This document shows, one piece after another, positions 23,871-31,591 of a stretch of 64,000 bases of DNA (positions are counted from its first letter, which is position 1; each line of letters opens with the position of its first letter). Origin of the DNA: CAIOGI01 sp044234345 (GTDB lineage: Bacteria > Patescibacteriota > Minisyncoccia > Phycocordibacterales > PALSA-1337); NCBI GenBank assembly GCA_044234345.1, contig JBIIIW010000001.1, positions 1 to 64,000 on the forward strand, read 5' to 3'. Under the pieces are notes generated by a model. The model did no database searches. It saw nothing but the letters and a program-made list of their open reading frames with translations, and had not been told where the DNA came from. The position numbers and the translations under genes are program-made.

Positions 23871-25754
23871 CTATTTCTTCTCCTTAAACTCCGCATCCTT
23901 CACATCCCCCTCTGGTGCCTTCTGTTCACCTGTAGGTGGAGTTTGTTCTGCCTGAGCTTTAGATAGTATCTCACCAATCTTTGATAGTTCTGCTGATAGG
24001 ATATCAGTTACTTTCTTTAGATTAGCTTGATCAGTACCATCCTTAGCAGTCTTTACATCAGCAATCTTGTCTTCGATTGACTTACGAAGATCTGCTGGAA
24101 CTTTGTCTCCCGCATCCTTTAGAGATTTCTCTGAAGTATGTATTAGTTGTTCCGCCATGTTCTTCGCTTCAACCATTTCCTTCTTCTTTGCATCCTCTGC
24201 TGCATTCATCTCTGCATCCTTCTTCATCTTCTCAACCTCTTCTTTTGAAAGTCCTGAACTTGCAGTGATCTTAATACTATTAGCCTTTCCAGTAGCTTTG
24301 TCCTTAGCTGTAACTGATAGGATTCCGTTAGCATCTAGATCGAATGTAACTTCAATTTGTGGCATACCTCTCTGAGCTGGAGCTATACCATCTAGGATGA
24401 ATCTACCCAATGACTTGTTATCACTCGCCATTGATCTCTCTCCTTGAGTAACGTGAATTTCTACAGATGTTTGGTTATCAGCTGCTGTAGAGAAGATTTG
24501 AGACTTCTGGGTAGGTATAGTGGTGTTCTTGTCGATTAATCTTGTAGCTACTCCTCCCATTGTTTCGATTGAGAGTGATAGCGGAGTAACATCTAGAAGT
24601 AGTACTCCCTTAACGTCTCCAGCAAGGATACCTCCTTGTATAGCAGCTCCTACCGCAACCACTTCGTCTGGATTTACACCAAGATGTAATTCCTTACCGA
24701 AGAAATCCTTAACAGCCTTTTGCATAGCTGGCATTCTTGTCTGACCTCCAACAAGTATTACCTCGTTGATATCGCCAACTTTGAATGGAGATGCAGCCAT
24801 TGCTCTCTTTGTGATCTCCATTGCACGAGTGATGAACTCTGAAGTAAGTTCCTCAAGCTTTGCACGAGTCATAGTTACGAGTAAGTGTTTTGGTCCATCA
24901 GCTCCTGAAGTTAGGAATGGAATATTTACTTCTGTCTGCATAGCAGTTGAAAGTTCAATCTTTGCCTTCTCTGCAGCTTCATCTAGTCTCTGTAGAGCAA
25001 GTGCATCCTTTCTAACATCAATTCCCTCTTGCTTCTTGAATTCTTCTGCAAGCCAGTTAATGATCTTTTGATCAATATCCTTACCTCCAAGATGAGCGTC
25101 TCCGTCTGTAGACTTAACTTCAACAACATCATCTCCAACTTCTAGAACTGAGATATCGAATGTACCTCCTCCGAAGTCAAACACTACAATCTTCTCATCC
25201 TTCTTCTTGTCGAAGCCATAAGCTAGAGCTGCAGCTGTAGGTTCGTTGATAATTCTCTTAACATCAAGACCAGCAATCTTTCCAGCATCCTTTGTAGCTT
25301 GCCTTTGTGCGTCATTGAAGTATGCAGGAACTGTAATTACTGCTTCTGTAACAGGTTCTCCAAGACGAGCTTCAGCATCAGCCTTCATCTTACCTAGTAT
25401 CATTGCTGATATCTCTTCTGGTCTGTACCACTTATCACCCATCTTCACTTCAATTCCTCCAGTTGCACTCTTTTGCATTTCGAATGGAACAGATGTTCTA
25501 TCTTTCTGTACTGCAGGATCATCGAAGTTATGACCGATGAATCTCTTGATTTGGTATATTGTATTCTTAGGATTTGTAACTCCCTGACGCTTAGCAAGAA
25601 GTCCCACCATACGATCGCCAGTCTTAGACATTGCGATTATAGATGGAGTTGTACGTGCTCCTTCAGCGTTCTCTAATATTTTTGGTGTACCAGCTTCCAT
25701 TACTGCAACTGCAGAGTTGGTGGTACCTAGATCGATTCCGATTATTTTAGACAT
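23871..25754 (-). CDS. dnaK: Chaperone protein DnaK (Hsp70)
   Basis: A 627-residue Hsp70. IIGIDLGTTNSAVAVMEAG, VFDFGGGTFDISVLEVGDDV and VILVGGQTRMPAMQKAVKDF are the three Hsp70 signatures; the substrate-binding domain starts near residue 390 and the C-terminal lid ends in an acidic tail. The length is normal. It is transcribed alone, with dnaJ about 1.6 kb and grpE about 2 kb away, so the classic dnaK-dnaJ-grpE operon is broken up. I see no CIRCE inverted repeat upstream. Confidence 0.98.
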   Translation of the reverse strand: MSKIIGIDLGTTNSAVAVMEAGTPKILENAEGARTTPSIIAMSKTGDRMVGLLAKRQGVTNPKNTIYQIKRFIGHNFDDPAVQKDRTSVPFEMQKSATGGIEVKMGDKWYRPEEISAMILGKMKADAEARLGEPVTEAVITVPAYFNDAQRQATKDAGKIAGLDVKRIINEPTAAALAYGFDKKKDEKIVVFDFGGGTFDISVLEVGDDVVEVKSTDGDAHLGGKDIDQKIINWLAEEFKKQEGIDVRKDALALQRLDEAAEKAKIELSTAMQTEVNIPFLTSGADGPKHLLVTMTRAKLEELTSEFITRAMEITKRAMAASPFKVGDINEVILVGGQTRMPAMQKAVKDFFGKELHLGVNPDEVVAVGAAIQGGILAGDVKGVLLLDVTPLSLSIETMGGVATRLIDKNTTIPTQKSQIFSTAADNQTSVEIHVTQGERSMASDNKSLGRFILDGIAPAQRGMPQIEVTFDLDANGILSVTAKDKATGKANSIKITASSGLSKEEVEKMKKDAEMNAAEDAKKKEMVEAKNMAEQLIHTSEKSLKDAGDKVPADLRKSIEDKIADVKTAKDGTDQANLKKVTDILSAELSKIGEILSKAQAEQTPPTGEQKAPEGDVKDAEFKEKK

Positions 25755-25787
25755 AGATTTGTTTGATTATTATTTTATATTTTGATA

Positions 25788-26009
25788 ATGTCGCCCTATA
25801 TGAGTTCATCTTTTTCCAAACTTGATATTGGCAGGTCTGTCATTTTTAATTCTATACATGGAGAATGTGGTATAAACGGTCTTAGGGCTGTGATTAAGGA
25901 CGTTACGTATGGTTATGAGAACCACGTGACTTTTCCTCAAGGTATCTCGGTATGTATTGAATTTGAAGACAGACGCATTACTTGGTGTAGGGTTGATGAA
26001 ATCACTTAA
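25788..26009 (+). CDS. Hypothetical 73-aa protein divergent from dnaK
   Basis: A small soluble protein with a beta-rich pattern (SVIFNSIHGECGINGLRAVI, VCIEFEDRRITWCRVDEIT). I do not recognise it. TATATT lies six bases before the ATG at 25788; a second in-frame ATG at 25800 is also possible. It is divergent from dnaK with only 33 bases between starts, so the two share a promoter region. A clear terminator follows. Confidence 0.5.
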   Translation: MSPYMSSSFSKLDIGRSVIFNSIHGECGINGLRAVIKDVTYGYENHVTFPQGISVCIEFEDRRITWCRVDEIT

Positions 26010-26021
26010 ACACCACTGCAG

Positions 26022-26048
26022 ATCCGCATTAATTTGCGGATTCTTTTT
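26022..26048 (+). terminator. Terminator of the 73-aa gene
   Basis: ATCCGCA-TTAATT-TGCGGAT followed by TCTTTTT. Confidence 0.85.
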
Positions 26049-26343
26049 ATTTAGCCGGAGCCCTCGTAGGTTGACTCATAAAGAAGTCTAGAGAGATATA
26101 TGGAGATATCCTAGATATATATGAAGGAGTTGTATCTAGAGCAAGATCTTCGGCATCAACTGATATTGGTAGACATACTACATTCTCAGACTTAGTAACT
26201 ATAGGTTCAGCAGACACGATCTGAGCTGTAAGCTTTCCATTAACATCAACTACAGTAAAACGAACACGTACAAGTACACCATTCTTGTCGTAGATGATTC
26301 TCTCAAAGATGCTATTGAGTTGTTTTGAAGCAATAGCTAACAT
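26047..26343 (-). CDS. Conserved-looking hypothetical protein, 98 aa
   Basis: A 98-residue soluble protein with alternating beta strands (SIFERIIYDKNGVLVRVRFT, KLTAQIVSAEPI) and an aromatic, proline-containing tail. No catalytic motif or known family is recognised. It stands alone, convergent with the 73-aa gene and divergent from the membrane gene at 26403. An AT-rich TATAAT-like stretch precedes the ATG. Confidence 0.55.
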   Translation of the reverse strand: MLAIASKQLNSIFERIIYDKNGVLVRVRFTVVDVNGKLTAQIVSAEPIVTKSENVVCLPISVDAEDLALDTTPSYISRISPYISLDFFMSQPTRAPAK

Positions 26344-26402
26344 ACAAGTATTATATTATATTTTGCAAATTTGTCCAACCAAATCCATGCTATGATTACC
26401 TT

Positions 26403-26690
26403 ATGCAAACACTTATACACGCAGACATATTCTTCTTCGTAACAACAGTAATAGTTATAGCTTTAGGACTAATTTCAATAGTCATATTGACCTACATAGC
26501 ATTCATAATTGCAGATATACGTGAGATATCACGCATAGCTCGTAGAGAGAGTGGAGAGATAGCTGAAGATATTGCAGAGATTAGAGGTGAGATAAAGAAA
26601 GAGATACGTAATAACTCATCAGTTATTACGTCTATATTTAAGGTAATCAAAAACCTATTTAATAGAAGAGGAAGAGTTAATAAAAAATAA
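26403..26690 (+). CDS. Membrane protein with cytoplasmic coiled coil
   Basis: A 95-residue protein with one membrane helix (about residues 8-36) followed by a highly charged helical region (DIREISRIARRESGEIAEDI and on). Such membrane-plus-coiled-coil proteins next to YtxH-like proteins are common in Parcubacteria. TGCTATGAT ends exactly six bases before the ATG, another leaderless candidate. The stop codon is immediately followed by the ATG of the next gene, so the pair is surely cotranscribed. Confidence 0.7.
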   Translation: MQTLIHADIFFFVTTVIVIALGLISIVILTYIAFIIADIREISRIARRESGEIAEDIAEIRGEIKKEIRNNSSVITSIFKVIKNLFNRRGRVNKK

Positions 26691-27020
26691 ATGAAAAAGA
26701 AAAATAATAACAATATAGCTATAGGTATTGGATTAGCTACCCTTGCAGCAACTACAGCTGGAGCATACTTCTTGTATGGTACTAAGAAAGGCAAGGTCCA
26801 AAGAAAAGCAATTAAGAGTTGGACCCTAAAGATGAAGGGAGACGTAATGGATGAAGTAGAGAAGCTTAAGGACGTATCTGAGGAGTCATACCATAAAGCT
26901 ATTGATAAGGTATCAAAGAAGTATAACAAGATGAAGAATATGGATATGGTAGAACTTGCAGAGACAGCAGACTCACTTAAGAGTCACTGGAAGGATATAA
27001 AGAAGGAGATTGGGATTTAG
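26691..27020 (+). CDS. YtxH-like membrane-anchored helical protein
   Basis: A 109-residue protein with a hydrophobic N-terminal segment (IAIGIGLATLAATTAGAYFL) directly followed by YGTKKGKVQRK, which matches the G-A-x-x-A-x-L-x-A-P-x-x-G-x-x-x-R layout of YtxH-type proteins, then a long amphipathic helix. YtxH proteins are stress-associated in Firmicutes, but their mechanism is unknown. It begins directly after the stop of the preceding membrane gene. Confidence 0.65.
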   Translation: MKKKNNNNIAIGIGLATLAATTAGAYFLYGTKKGKVQRKAIKSWTLKMKGDVMDEVEKLKDVSEESYHKAIDKVSKKYNKMKNMDMVELAETADSLKSHWKDIKKEIGI

Positions 27021-27085
27021 ATCTGTATAAAAGTTTGTCCGAGAGATCTTGCGATCCCCCGGACGATTTGTAATTCATTATTTGT

Positions 27086-27712
27086 TCATTTTACGATGAG
27101 AGTTTCCAGATGTTCCATTACCTTCACCAAGCTATCATTCAAGATTACTGGTGATGTTTTTACATTGATACAATCGAGGTTCTCGATGCCGACTGGTATG
27201 TATCCTTTTCCGTGGTTACCCCAGTCATTGTGTGACATGTAATCTGCCAGATCCCACATCATGGGTTTAGTCCTTTCTGGATTATTTAGATCCATTTCAT
27301 ACTCAGCTCTGGCTATGCGTTCAATTTTTGCATACACGGACTCCCATGTAACTCGGATGGCTTTCACTCTGTTCCTCTTGCGGAATCCTCCAAAGAACAA
27401 CTTACCGTTGTTCGATACAAAACCTTCTTTCTGCCTTTCTCCTATCACGTATTCGAGAAAGTAGTCAGGATGGCAATTTGCTTCATAGAATATCTCAGCT
27501 GGTCGGTCAAGCGTCTCTACTGTTATGATTACTCCGTAGCTGTAGGCATCAAATACCCTAATCGCAATGTCGGTTGTTGGGTCAAATGCGCTATCAGACG
27601 GTCTATGACCTCTGGTCATGTATCCGTTAATAGGTTTTCCAACTTCCGGCTCGTATACCGGAACTATTTCCGGCGCGTTGCCAATAGGTTTACAACTTCT
27701 AGCTCTTTTCAC
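27086..27712 (-). CDS. Hypothetical 208-aa protein
   Basis: A soluble alpha/beta protein with no signal peptide, starting at a GTG (MKRARSCKPIGNAPEIVPVY). AAGGGTG about 8 bases upstream supports that start. No family is recognised; the sequence is rich in aromatic residues and has a D-W-G-N-H-G-K-G loop of possible functional importance. Codon use is more varied than in grpE next door. It has its own TTGACA promoter and a long leader. Confidence 0.55.
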   Translation of the reverse strand: MKRARSCKPIGNAPEIVPVYEPEVGKPINGYMTRGHRPSDSAFDPTTDIAIRVFDAYSYGVIITVETLDRPAEIFYEANCHPDYFLEYVIGERQKEGFVSNNGKLFFGGFRKRNRVKAIRVTWESVYAKIERIARAEYEMDLNNPERTKPMMWDLADYMSHNDWGNHGKGYIPVGIENLDCINVKTSPVILNDSLVKVMEHLETLIVK

Positions 27713-27759
27713 GTATCACCCTTGGTTGGTTATTTTTGAATAGGACAATTAAGTGTCCA

Positions 27760-27788
27760 AATATAAAATAACATATTTTACATGTCAA
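27760..27788 (-). promoter_or_regulatory. Promoter of the 208-aa gene
   Basis: On the minus strand TTGACA (27788-27783), a 17-base spacer and TATATT (27765-27760). The leader would be about 40 bases. Confidence 0.7.
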
Positions 27789-27796
27789 GTCAATAG

Positions 27797-28339
27797 CTAT
27801 TTCCCCTCCCCAATCTTAACCTTAGGAGCCTTCAAAACCTTGCCATTAAGCTCATATCCCTTCTGTACAACTGTAGTTACTATATCACTCTGTTTACCAT
27901 CCTCTATAGCTTCATCACGCATAGGGTCAAATGTCTTACCTATAGGGTCGATTTCCTTAAGACCAAAGTCTTCTAGAGTCTTCTTAAGCTGATTAGCAAT
28001 ATATTCAACTCCCACTCTCCAGTTCTTGTCTGCCTTCTCCCATGCTTCCTTGTTACCCATAGCCATATTAAAACTATCTAATACAGGTATTAGTTCAGTA
28101 ATTAGATTCTCGTTAGAGAAACGAGCAAAATCTTTTTGTGATTCTTGATCACGCTTACGAGCATTTATAAACTCAGCTTTGTCTTTCTGCCAACCATTTA
28201 GATACTCCTGCTTCTCTTCAATAGCTTTCTTAAGCTTCTCCTTAAGTACCTTAACAGTATCTAAAGCATTCTCTTCGATGACTACAGAGTCATCAATATT
28301 CTCATCCCTTTCAATTGTGATATCATTTTCATCTTTCAT
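27797..28339 (-). CDS. grpE: Nucleotide exchange factor GrpE
   Basis: A 180-residue GrpE with an acidic N-terminus, a long coiled coil (about 25-95, with KEKLKKAIEEKQEYLNGWQK and KRDQESQKDFARFSNENLI) and the C-terminal beta domain (IGKTFDPMRDEAIE, then VVQKGYELNGKVLKAPKVKI). It releases ADP from DnaK. It is transcribed on its own, separate from dnaK and dnaJ. Confidence 0.97.
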   Translation of the reverse strand: MKDENDITIERDENIDDSVVIEENALDTVKVLKEKLKKAIEEKQEYLNGWQKDKAEFINARKRDQESQKDFARFSNENLITELIPVLDSFNMAMGNKEAWEKADKNWRVGVEYIANQLKKTLEDFGLKEIDPIGKTFDPMRDEAIEDGKQSDIVTTVVQKGYELNGKVLKAPKVKIGEGK

Positions 28340-28375
28340 ATATTTCTAGTATATATTATAGAGTTGATTTTGCAA

Positions 28376-28400
28376 TACAAAAGGGCGCAAACGCGCCCTG
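28376..28400 (-). terminator. Terminator of membrane paralog A
   Basis: On the minus strand GGGCGC-GTTT-GCGCCC followed by TTTTGTATTG. It is nearly identical to the terminator at 28962-28983, with one compensated base pair. Confidence 0.9.
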
Positions 28401-28402
28401 TG

Positions 28403-28855
28403 TTAATGCTCTAGAAACTCCTCGAGTTCCTTAGACATTTGCTTGACCAAGAGTTCAAGACGAGTCTTATCTTGCTCAAGATATTGCTTGTATGCCGCAC
28501 CACCATCGGTATCATCGAGTTTAGGATCAGATAGTTCTTTCTGAACTCTTTCAAGGTTAGCATTGTGGTTATCCAATACTCGCGTGAATGACTCGAAAGC
28601 ACTATTCCGTGCTTCATCCAAGCTGAACCTTAAGGCTGACTTTGGTATGTCGTAGAGTCTCATTTCCTCCAATATCCATAAATACTCCTGAAGCGACTCA
28701 CCCTCCTCAATTTGCCCCGCATTCATACGGACCAAAAGATCATTGATTTCCTCAATAGCGTGTTTCCTTCTAACCCACGTTAGTATCCAATACACTACAG
28801 GGACGATGATGGCAATTGCACTCAGGACAATTATGAGCGATAGGATTCTGTTCAT
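28403..28855 (-). CDS. Membrane-anchored coiled-coil protein, paralog A
   Basis: A 150-residue protein with a membrane helix at about residues 5-28 followed by a cytoplasmic helical domain (RRKHAIEEINDLLVRMNAGQ, ESLQEYLWILEEMRLYDIPK) and a C-terminal coiled coil (LELLVKQMSKELEEFLEH). It shares its layout and several positions with the gene at 28987: the basic residues plus A-I-E-x-I-N after the helix, a regular L-x-L-M/L-x-L-x-x-I-x-x-S segment, N-S-F/A-x-x-A and a final coiled coil. AAGGAG about 12 bases upstream sets the start. The function is unknown. Confidence 0.65.
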   Translation of the reverse strand: MNRILSLIIVLSAIAIIVPVVYWILTWVRRKHAIEEINDLLVRMNAGQIEEGESLQEYLWILEEMRLYDIPKSALRFSLDEARNSAFESFTRVLDNHNANLERVQKELSDPKLDDTDGGAAYKQYLEQDKTRLELLVKQMSKELEEFLEH

Positions 28856-28961
28856 GTGTTCTATACTCCTTCTGTTGTATTTCTACCACGTGAATGGAGC
28901 CTAGTCTAGGTACACGTATACCCACTGTTCATGCCAGCACAAAGAAATATTTTAATCAATA

Positions 28962-28983
28962 CAAAAGGGTGCAAACGCACCCT
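28962..28983 (-). terminator. Terminator of membrane paralog B
   Basis: On the minus strand GGGTGC-GTTT-GCACCC followed by TTTTGTATTG; compare 28376-28400. Confidence 0.9.
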
Positions 28984-28986
28984 CGT

Positions 28987-29448
28987 TCACTCGACACTAA
29001 ATTGTTGCAATTCATACTCCATTCTTTCTTGTAGTGTGTGGAGTCTCCGTAGCTCGTACCAAAGTTTTACTTTCCTAGACGATTCATTCTCTCCGTCATT
29101 TAATTCTAGACCATTCATCTCTTCTAAGAGTGTCTCTTGCTGGGCTTTGATAGCGTCTATGGCTTTTTGAAACGAGTTCTTTGCCCACATTTCCACCGTA
29201 GGAAGGTTATGCGAGATCTCGGATTGTTCGATTCCATGCAGGCTCATCAGGACAAGTATTTGAGAAAATATCCTTAGAGAATCTGGATCCCCCTTGTCAC
29301 AATTCTTGTTAATTAAAGCTATCTCACGGTTGATGTGTTCAATCGCAGCCTTCTTCTCAACCATCTCCATGAATTTGTAGAACTTAAACAGGATGATGGT
29401 GAGTATTGCAATGCAAATCAGTGCGATAGTAAAGCTAACTGGATTCAT
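28987..29448 (-). CDS. Membrane-anchored coiled-coil protein, paralog B
   Basis: A 153-residue protein with a membrane helix (about residues 6-24), a short basic region, KAAIEHINREIALINKNCDK, a regular helical middle and a C-terminal coiled coil (ELRRLHTLQERMEYELQQF). It is the paralog of 28403-28855 and has the same monocistronic structure. TAGGAG about 7 bases upstream of the ATG is a good ribosome-binding site, and TTGTCT-N17-TATGTT lies upstream. Function unknown; a paired membrane scaffold is possible. Confidence 0.65.
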   Translation of the reverse strand: MNPVSFTIALICIAILTIILFKFYKFMEMVEKKAAIEHINREIALINKNCDKGDPDSLRIFSQILVLMSLHGIEQSEISHNLPTVEMWAKNSFQKAIDAIKAQQETLLEEMNGLELNDGENESSRKVKLWYELRRLHTLQERMEYELQQFSVE

Positions 29449-29514
29449 GATGTGCTCCTAAGTTCACCGTAATTGGTGGTTCTAAACATATTTTTACCAC
29501 ACGACACAGACAAA

Positions 29515-29545
29515 GTAAAAGGGACCAAGATTCAATCTTGGCCCC
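29515..29545 (-). terminator. Terminator of the 218-aa membrane gene
   Basis: On the minus strand GGGGCCAAGAT-TGA-ATCTTGGTCCC followed by TTTTAC, an 11-bp stem with one G-T pair. Confidence 0.88.
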
Positions 29546-29569
29546 TGAAAATTCACCCAGTTTCTCCTA

Positions 29570-30226
29570 TCAGAACCAGGAGAAATATACTTTGACTGGT
29601 TTGAATTGCAACCCTAACCGATCTCCGAAACACAGGATTGTAGTCAAATGCATACCCCTTGCAATCGTGTGCTCGTGACTATCAGCACGCCCAGTATTCT
29701 CCAGTAGCTTGATCCACCGTATCAGTTTTCTTAAGGAATCATACTCAAAATGTTCCAATAGTTTGTTTTCATTTAAGCTACTGTGGTATCCCATTATTAC
29801 CCCAGCATGACCTTCTGGTTCCATTCTCATTACGGATATCGAGGAGTCATGCCTCGTATTCACCACCTCACAGTATTCACGAAAGTGGCGACAGAAATAA
29901 TTCCAGTAATACGCATCCTGACTCACAGGTCTATTGAAAGCCAGTAGAAGTGATGTGATGATGGTCAATGCCCCTGTTCCGAGGTAAGGCCACCTTAACA
30001 CATCTTCATTGTCCCTGAAAACTACCAACACGCTGAGTGCACCAATAAAGGTGATCAATGATAAAACGAAACATGCGAATAGCATTTTGTAATGCTCCTT
30101 CCTGGTCAGGAATTCATCAGTCTTCCTAAGGATTGACTCAATGTCCTTACCCTCCTTGCCTTCGATTTCTAACGTTCGCTTCAGCCACAACGCGAACAGG
30201 TCGCGCACCGCTTTGTTGTTCTTCAT
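29570..30226 (-). CDS. Two-helix membrane protein, 218 aa
   Basis: A protein with an N-terminal cytoplasmic helical region (about 1-45), two adjacent membrane helices (about 48-70 and 80-97) and a soluble C-terminal part of about 120 residues rich in His and Arg (YWNYFCRHFREYCEVVNTRH). The arrangement resembles that of the 234-aa gene at 57100-57804, although sequence similarity is low. No family is recognised. It has its own TTGACA promoter with a leader of over 100 bases and a terminator. Confidence 0.6.
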   Translation of the reverse strand: MKNNKAVRDLFALWLKRTLEIEGKEGKDIESILRKTDEFLTRKEHYKMLFACFVLSLITFIGALSVLVVFRDNEDVLRWPYLGTGALTIITSLLLAFNRPVSQDAYYWNYFCRHFREYCEVVNTRHDSSISVMRMEPEGHAGVIMGYHSSLNENKLLEHFEYDSLRKLIRWIKLLENTGRADSHEHTIARGMHLTTILCFGDRLGLQFKPVKVYFSWF

Positions 30227-30242
30227 ATGTCAACGAACCAAC

Positions 30243-30311
30243 TTAGTCAAAATCAGAGGATGGGGTTTCATACCCACTTTCTAGAACTTTCGATCCTAGA
30301 GAGTACTTCAT
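30243..30311 (-). CDS. Possible leader peptide (22 codons)
   Basis: In the long leader of the 218-aa gene, a 22-codon frame (MKYSLGSKVLESGYETPSSD and two more) starts 4 bases after GGAG. Its stop lies 17 bases before the main ATG. A regulatory upstream ORF is possible, but nothing besides the Shine-Dalgarno supports it. Confidence 0.25.
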   Translation of the reverse strand: MKYSLGSKVLESGYETPSSDFD

Positions 30312-30347
30312 TTACTCCGTGAATAGCTGACTAATCTATCCTACATA

Positions 30348-30376
30348 ACTATATACCATATTTATTGATTTGTCAA
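30348..30376 (-). promoter_or_regulatory. Promoter of the 218-aa membrane gene
   Basis: On the minus strand TTGACA (30376-30371), a 17-base spacer and TATAGT (30353-30348). Confidence 0.75.
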
Positions 30377-30414
30377 TACTAATAAACATAGCTTATGTTG
30401 GGTGTTTTAGTTAC

Positions 30415-30444
30415 AAAAAAGACCGATCGGTATCGGTCTTTTTT
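30415..30444 (-). terminator. Terminator of the ribosomal protein operon
   Basis: AAAAAAGACCGAT-CGGT-ATCGGTCTTTTTT, a perfect 13-bp stem, directly after rpsI. Confidence 0.93.
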
Positions 30445-30448
30445 GCTG

Positions 30449-30862
30449 CTATCTCTTACTCCACTGTGGACTCTTTCTCGCTTTCTTGAATCCGAACTTA
30501 CGTCTTTCCTTTGCTCTAGGATCACGCTTAAGCATTCCTGCCTTCTTCAATCCTGTTCTTAGTTCCTTGTCATATTCGATAAGGGCACGAGCGATACCAT
30601 GTCTTACAGCATCAGCTTGTCCCGCAATACCTCCTCCCTTTGCAACTACAGTGATCTTAAACTTAGTTTCTGTAAGTTTAGACTCCTTTAGAGACTCCTG
30701 AGCCATAAGTTGAAGTTCCTTTGTTGGGAAGTACTCTTCTACTGTCTTACCATTAATATCATATGAAGTCTTTGAACTTGGAGTAATTCTTACACGAGCA
30801 GAAGCAGTCTTTCTACGACCGATAGCTTCAATGTATTTATCTGTTGTTTTAATTGCTGTCAT
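30449..30862 (-). CDS. rpsI: 30S ribosomal protein S9
   Basis: A 137-residue S9 with EAIGRRKTASARVRITP near the N-terminus, VAKGGGIAGQADAVRHGIAR, and the basic tail ERRKFGFKKARKSPQWSKR that reaches the ribosomal P site; the terminal arginine is conserved. It follows rplM by 5 bases, the usual L13-S9 pair, here at the end of the alpha operon. Confidence 0.97.
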   Translation of the reverse strand: MTAIKTTDKYIEAIGRRKTASARVRITPSSKTSYDINGKTVEEYFPTKELQLMAQESLKESKLTETKFKITVVAKGGGIAGQADAVRHGIARALIEYDKELRTGLKKAGMLKRDPRAKERRKFGFKKARKSPQWSKR

Positions 30863-30867
30863 ATATA

Positions 30868-31212
30868 TTATTCTGTAATTGTTAAATTCTTCATTATCTG
30901 CTTTCGTAGAGTGTTTGAAGGAAGCATTCTGTATACTGCTCTCTCAAAAACTTCACTTGTACCCTTACGAGCGATAAGATGCTCTAGAGTCTCTGTGAAT
31001 AGTCCACCTCTAAATCCTGTGAATGTAACGTAGTTCTTCTCTTTAAGCTTCTTAATATCAAAACTAGCCTTACTTGTGTTAATTATTGAAACCTTAACAT
31101 CAGATACCTTGTTTCTAGAAAAACTTACTGAACTCTTACCATTAAGAAGAGCTGCAGCTTCACTAGCTACTCGTCCCAACTTCTTTCCTTGTGCATCTAT
31201 AGTGTAATTCAT
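30868..31212 (-). CDS. rplM: 50S ribosomal protein L13
   Basis: A 114-residue L13, short against the usual 140. It shows the DAQGKKLGRVASEAAALLNG start, YVTFTGFRGG and AVYRMLPSNTLRKQIMKNL, the family's most conserved block. The C-terminal segment (Y-x-G-x-x-H-P-H-x-A-Q-x-P) is missing, so it ends early, which is in keeping with the compact ribosomal proteins of CPR bacteria. It is a 23S rRNA binding protein needed early in assembly. Confidence 0.94.
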   Translation of the reverse strand: MNYTIDAQGKKLGRVASEAAALLNGKSSVSFSRNKVSDVKVSIINTSKASFDIKKLKEKNYVTFTGFRGGLFTETLEHLIARKGTSEVFERAVYRMLPSNTLRKQIMKNLTITE

Positions 31213-31223
31213 GTTATTTAATA

Positions 31224-31574
31224 TTATACAAATTCAATCATAGCCATAGGAGCTGCGTCAAGCTTTCTTGGTGCTAGTTTAATAATTCTAGTATATCCTC
31301 CCTTTCTGTCAGCATACTTCTTAGCAAGGTTATCAACAAGAACCTTAACCTCTCTTTCTCCATCAATCTTTGAGATTAATACTCTTCTTGAAGCAAGAGT
31401 ATTAAGTTTAGCCTTAGTAACTAGCTTCTCTACGTATGGTCTAAGCTCCTTAGCCTTAGCTAGAGTAGTCTTAATCTTGTTTTCATTTATGAGATTTCGC
31501 GCAAGAGAACGCATCAAAGCGTTTCTTTGATCCTTCTCTAAACCGAATTTTCTTGTAACTGAATGATGTCTCAT
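31224..31574 (-). CDS. rplQ: 50S ribosomal protein L17
   Basis: A 116-residue L17 starting MRHHSVTRKFGLEKDQRNAL with the following SLARNLINENKIKTTLAKAK and the C-terminal RKGGYTRIIKLAPRKLDAAP-MA-IEFV block. It lies between rpoA and rplM, as usual for the alpha operon. Length normal. Confidence 0.97.
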   Translation of the reverse strand: MRHHSVTRKFGLEKDQRNALMRSLARNLINENKIKTTLAKAKELRPYVEKLVTKAKLNTLASRRVLISKIDGEREVKVLVDNLAKKYADRKGGYTRIIKLAPRKLDAAPMAMIEFV

Positions 31575-31591
31575 AAAATTTAATTAATTTA

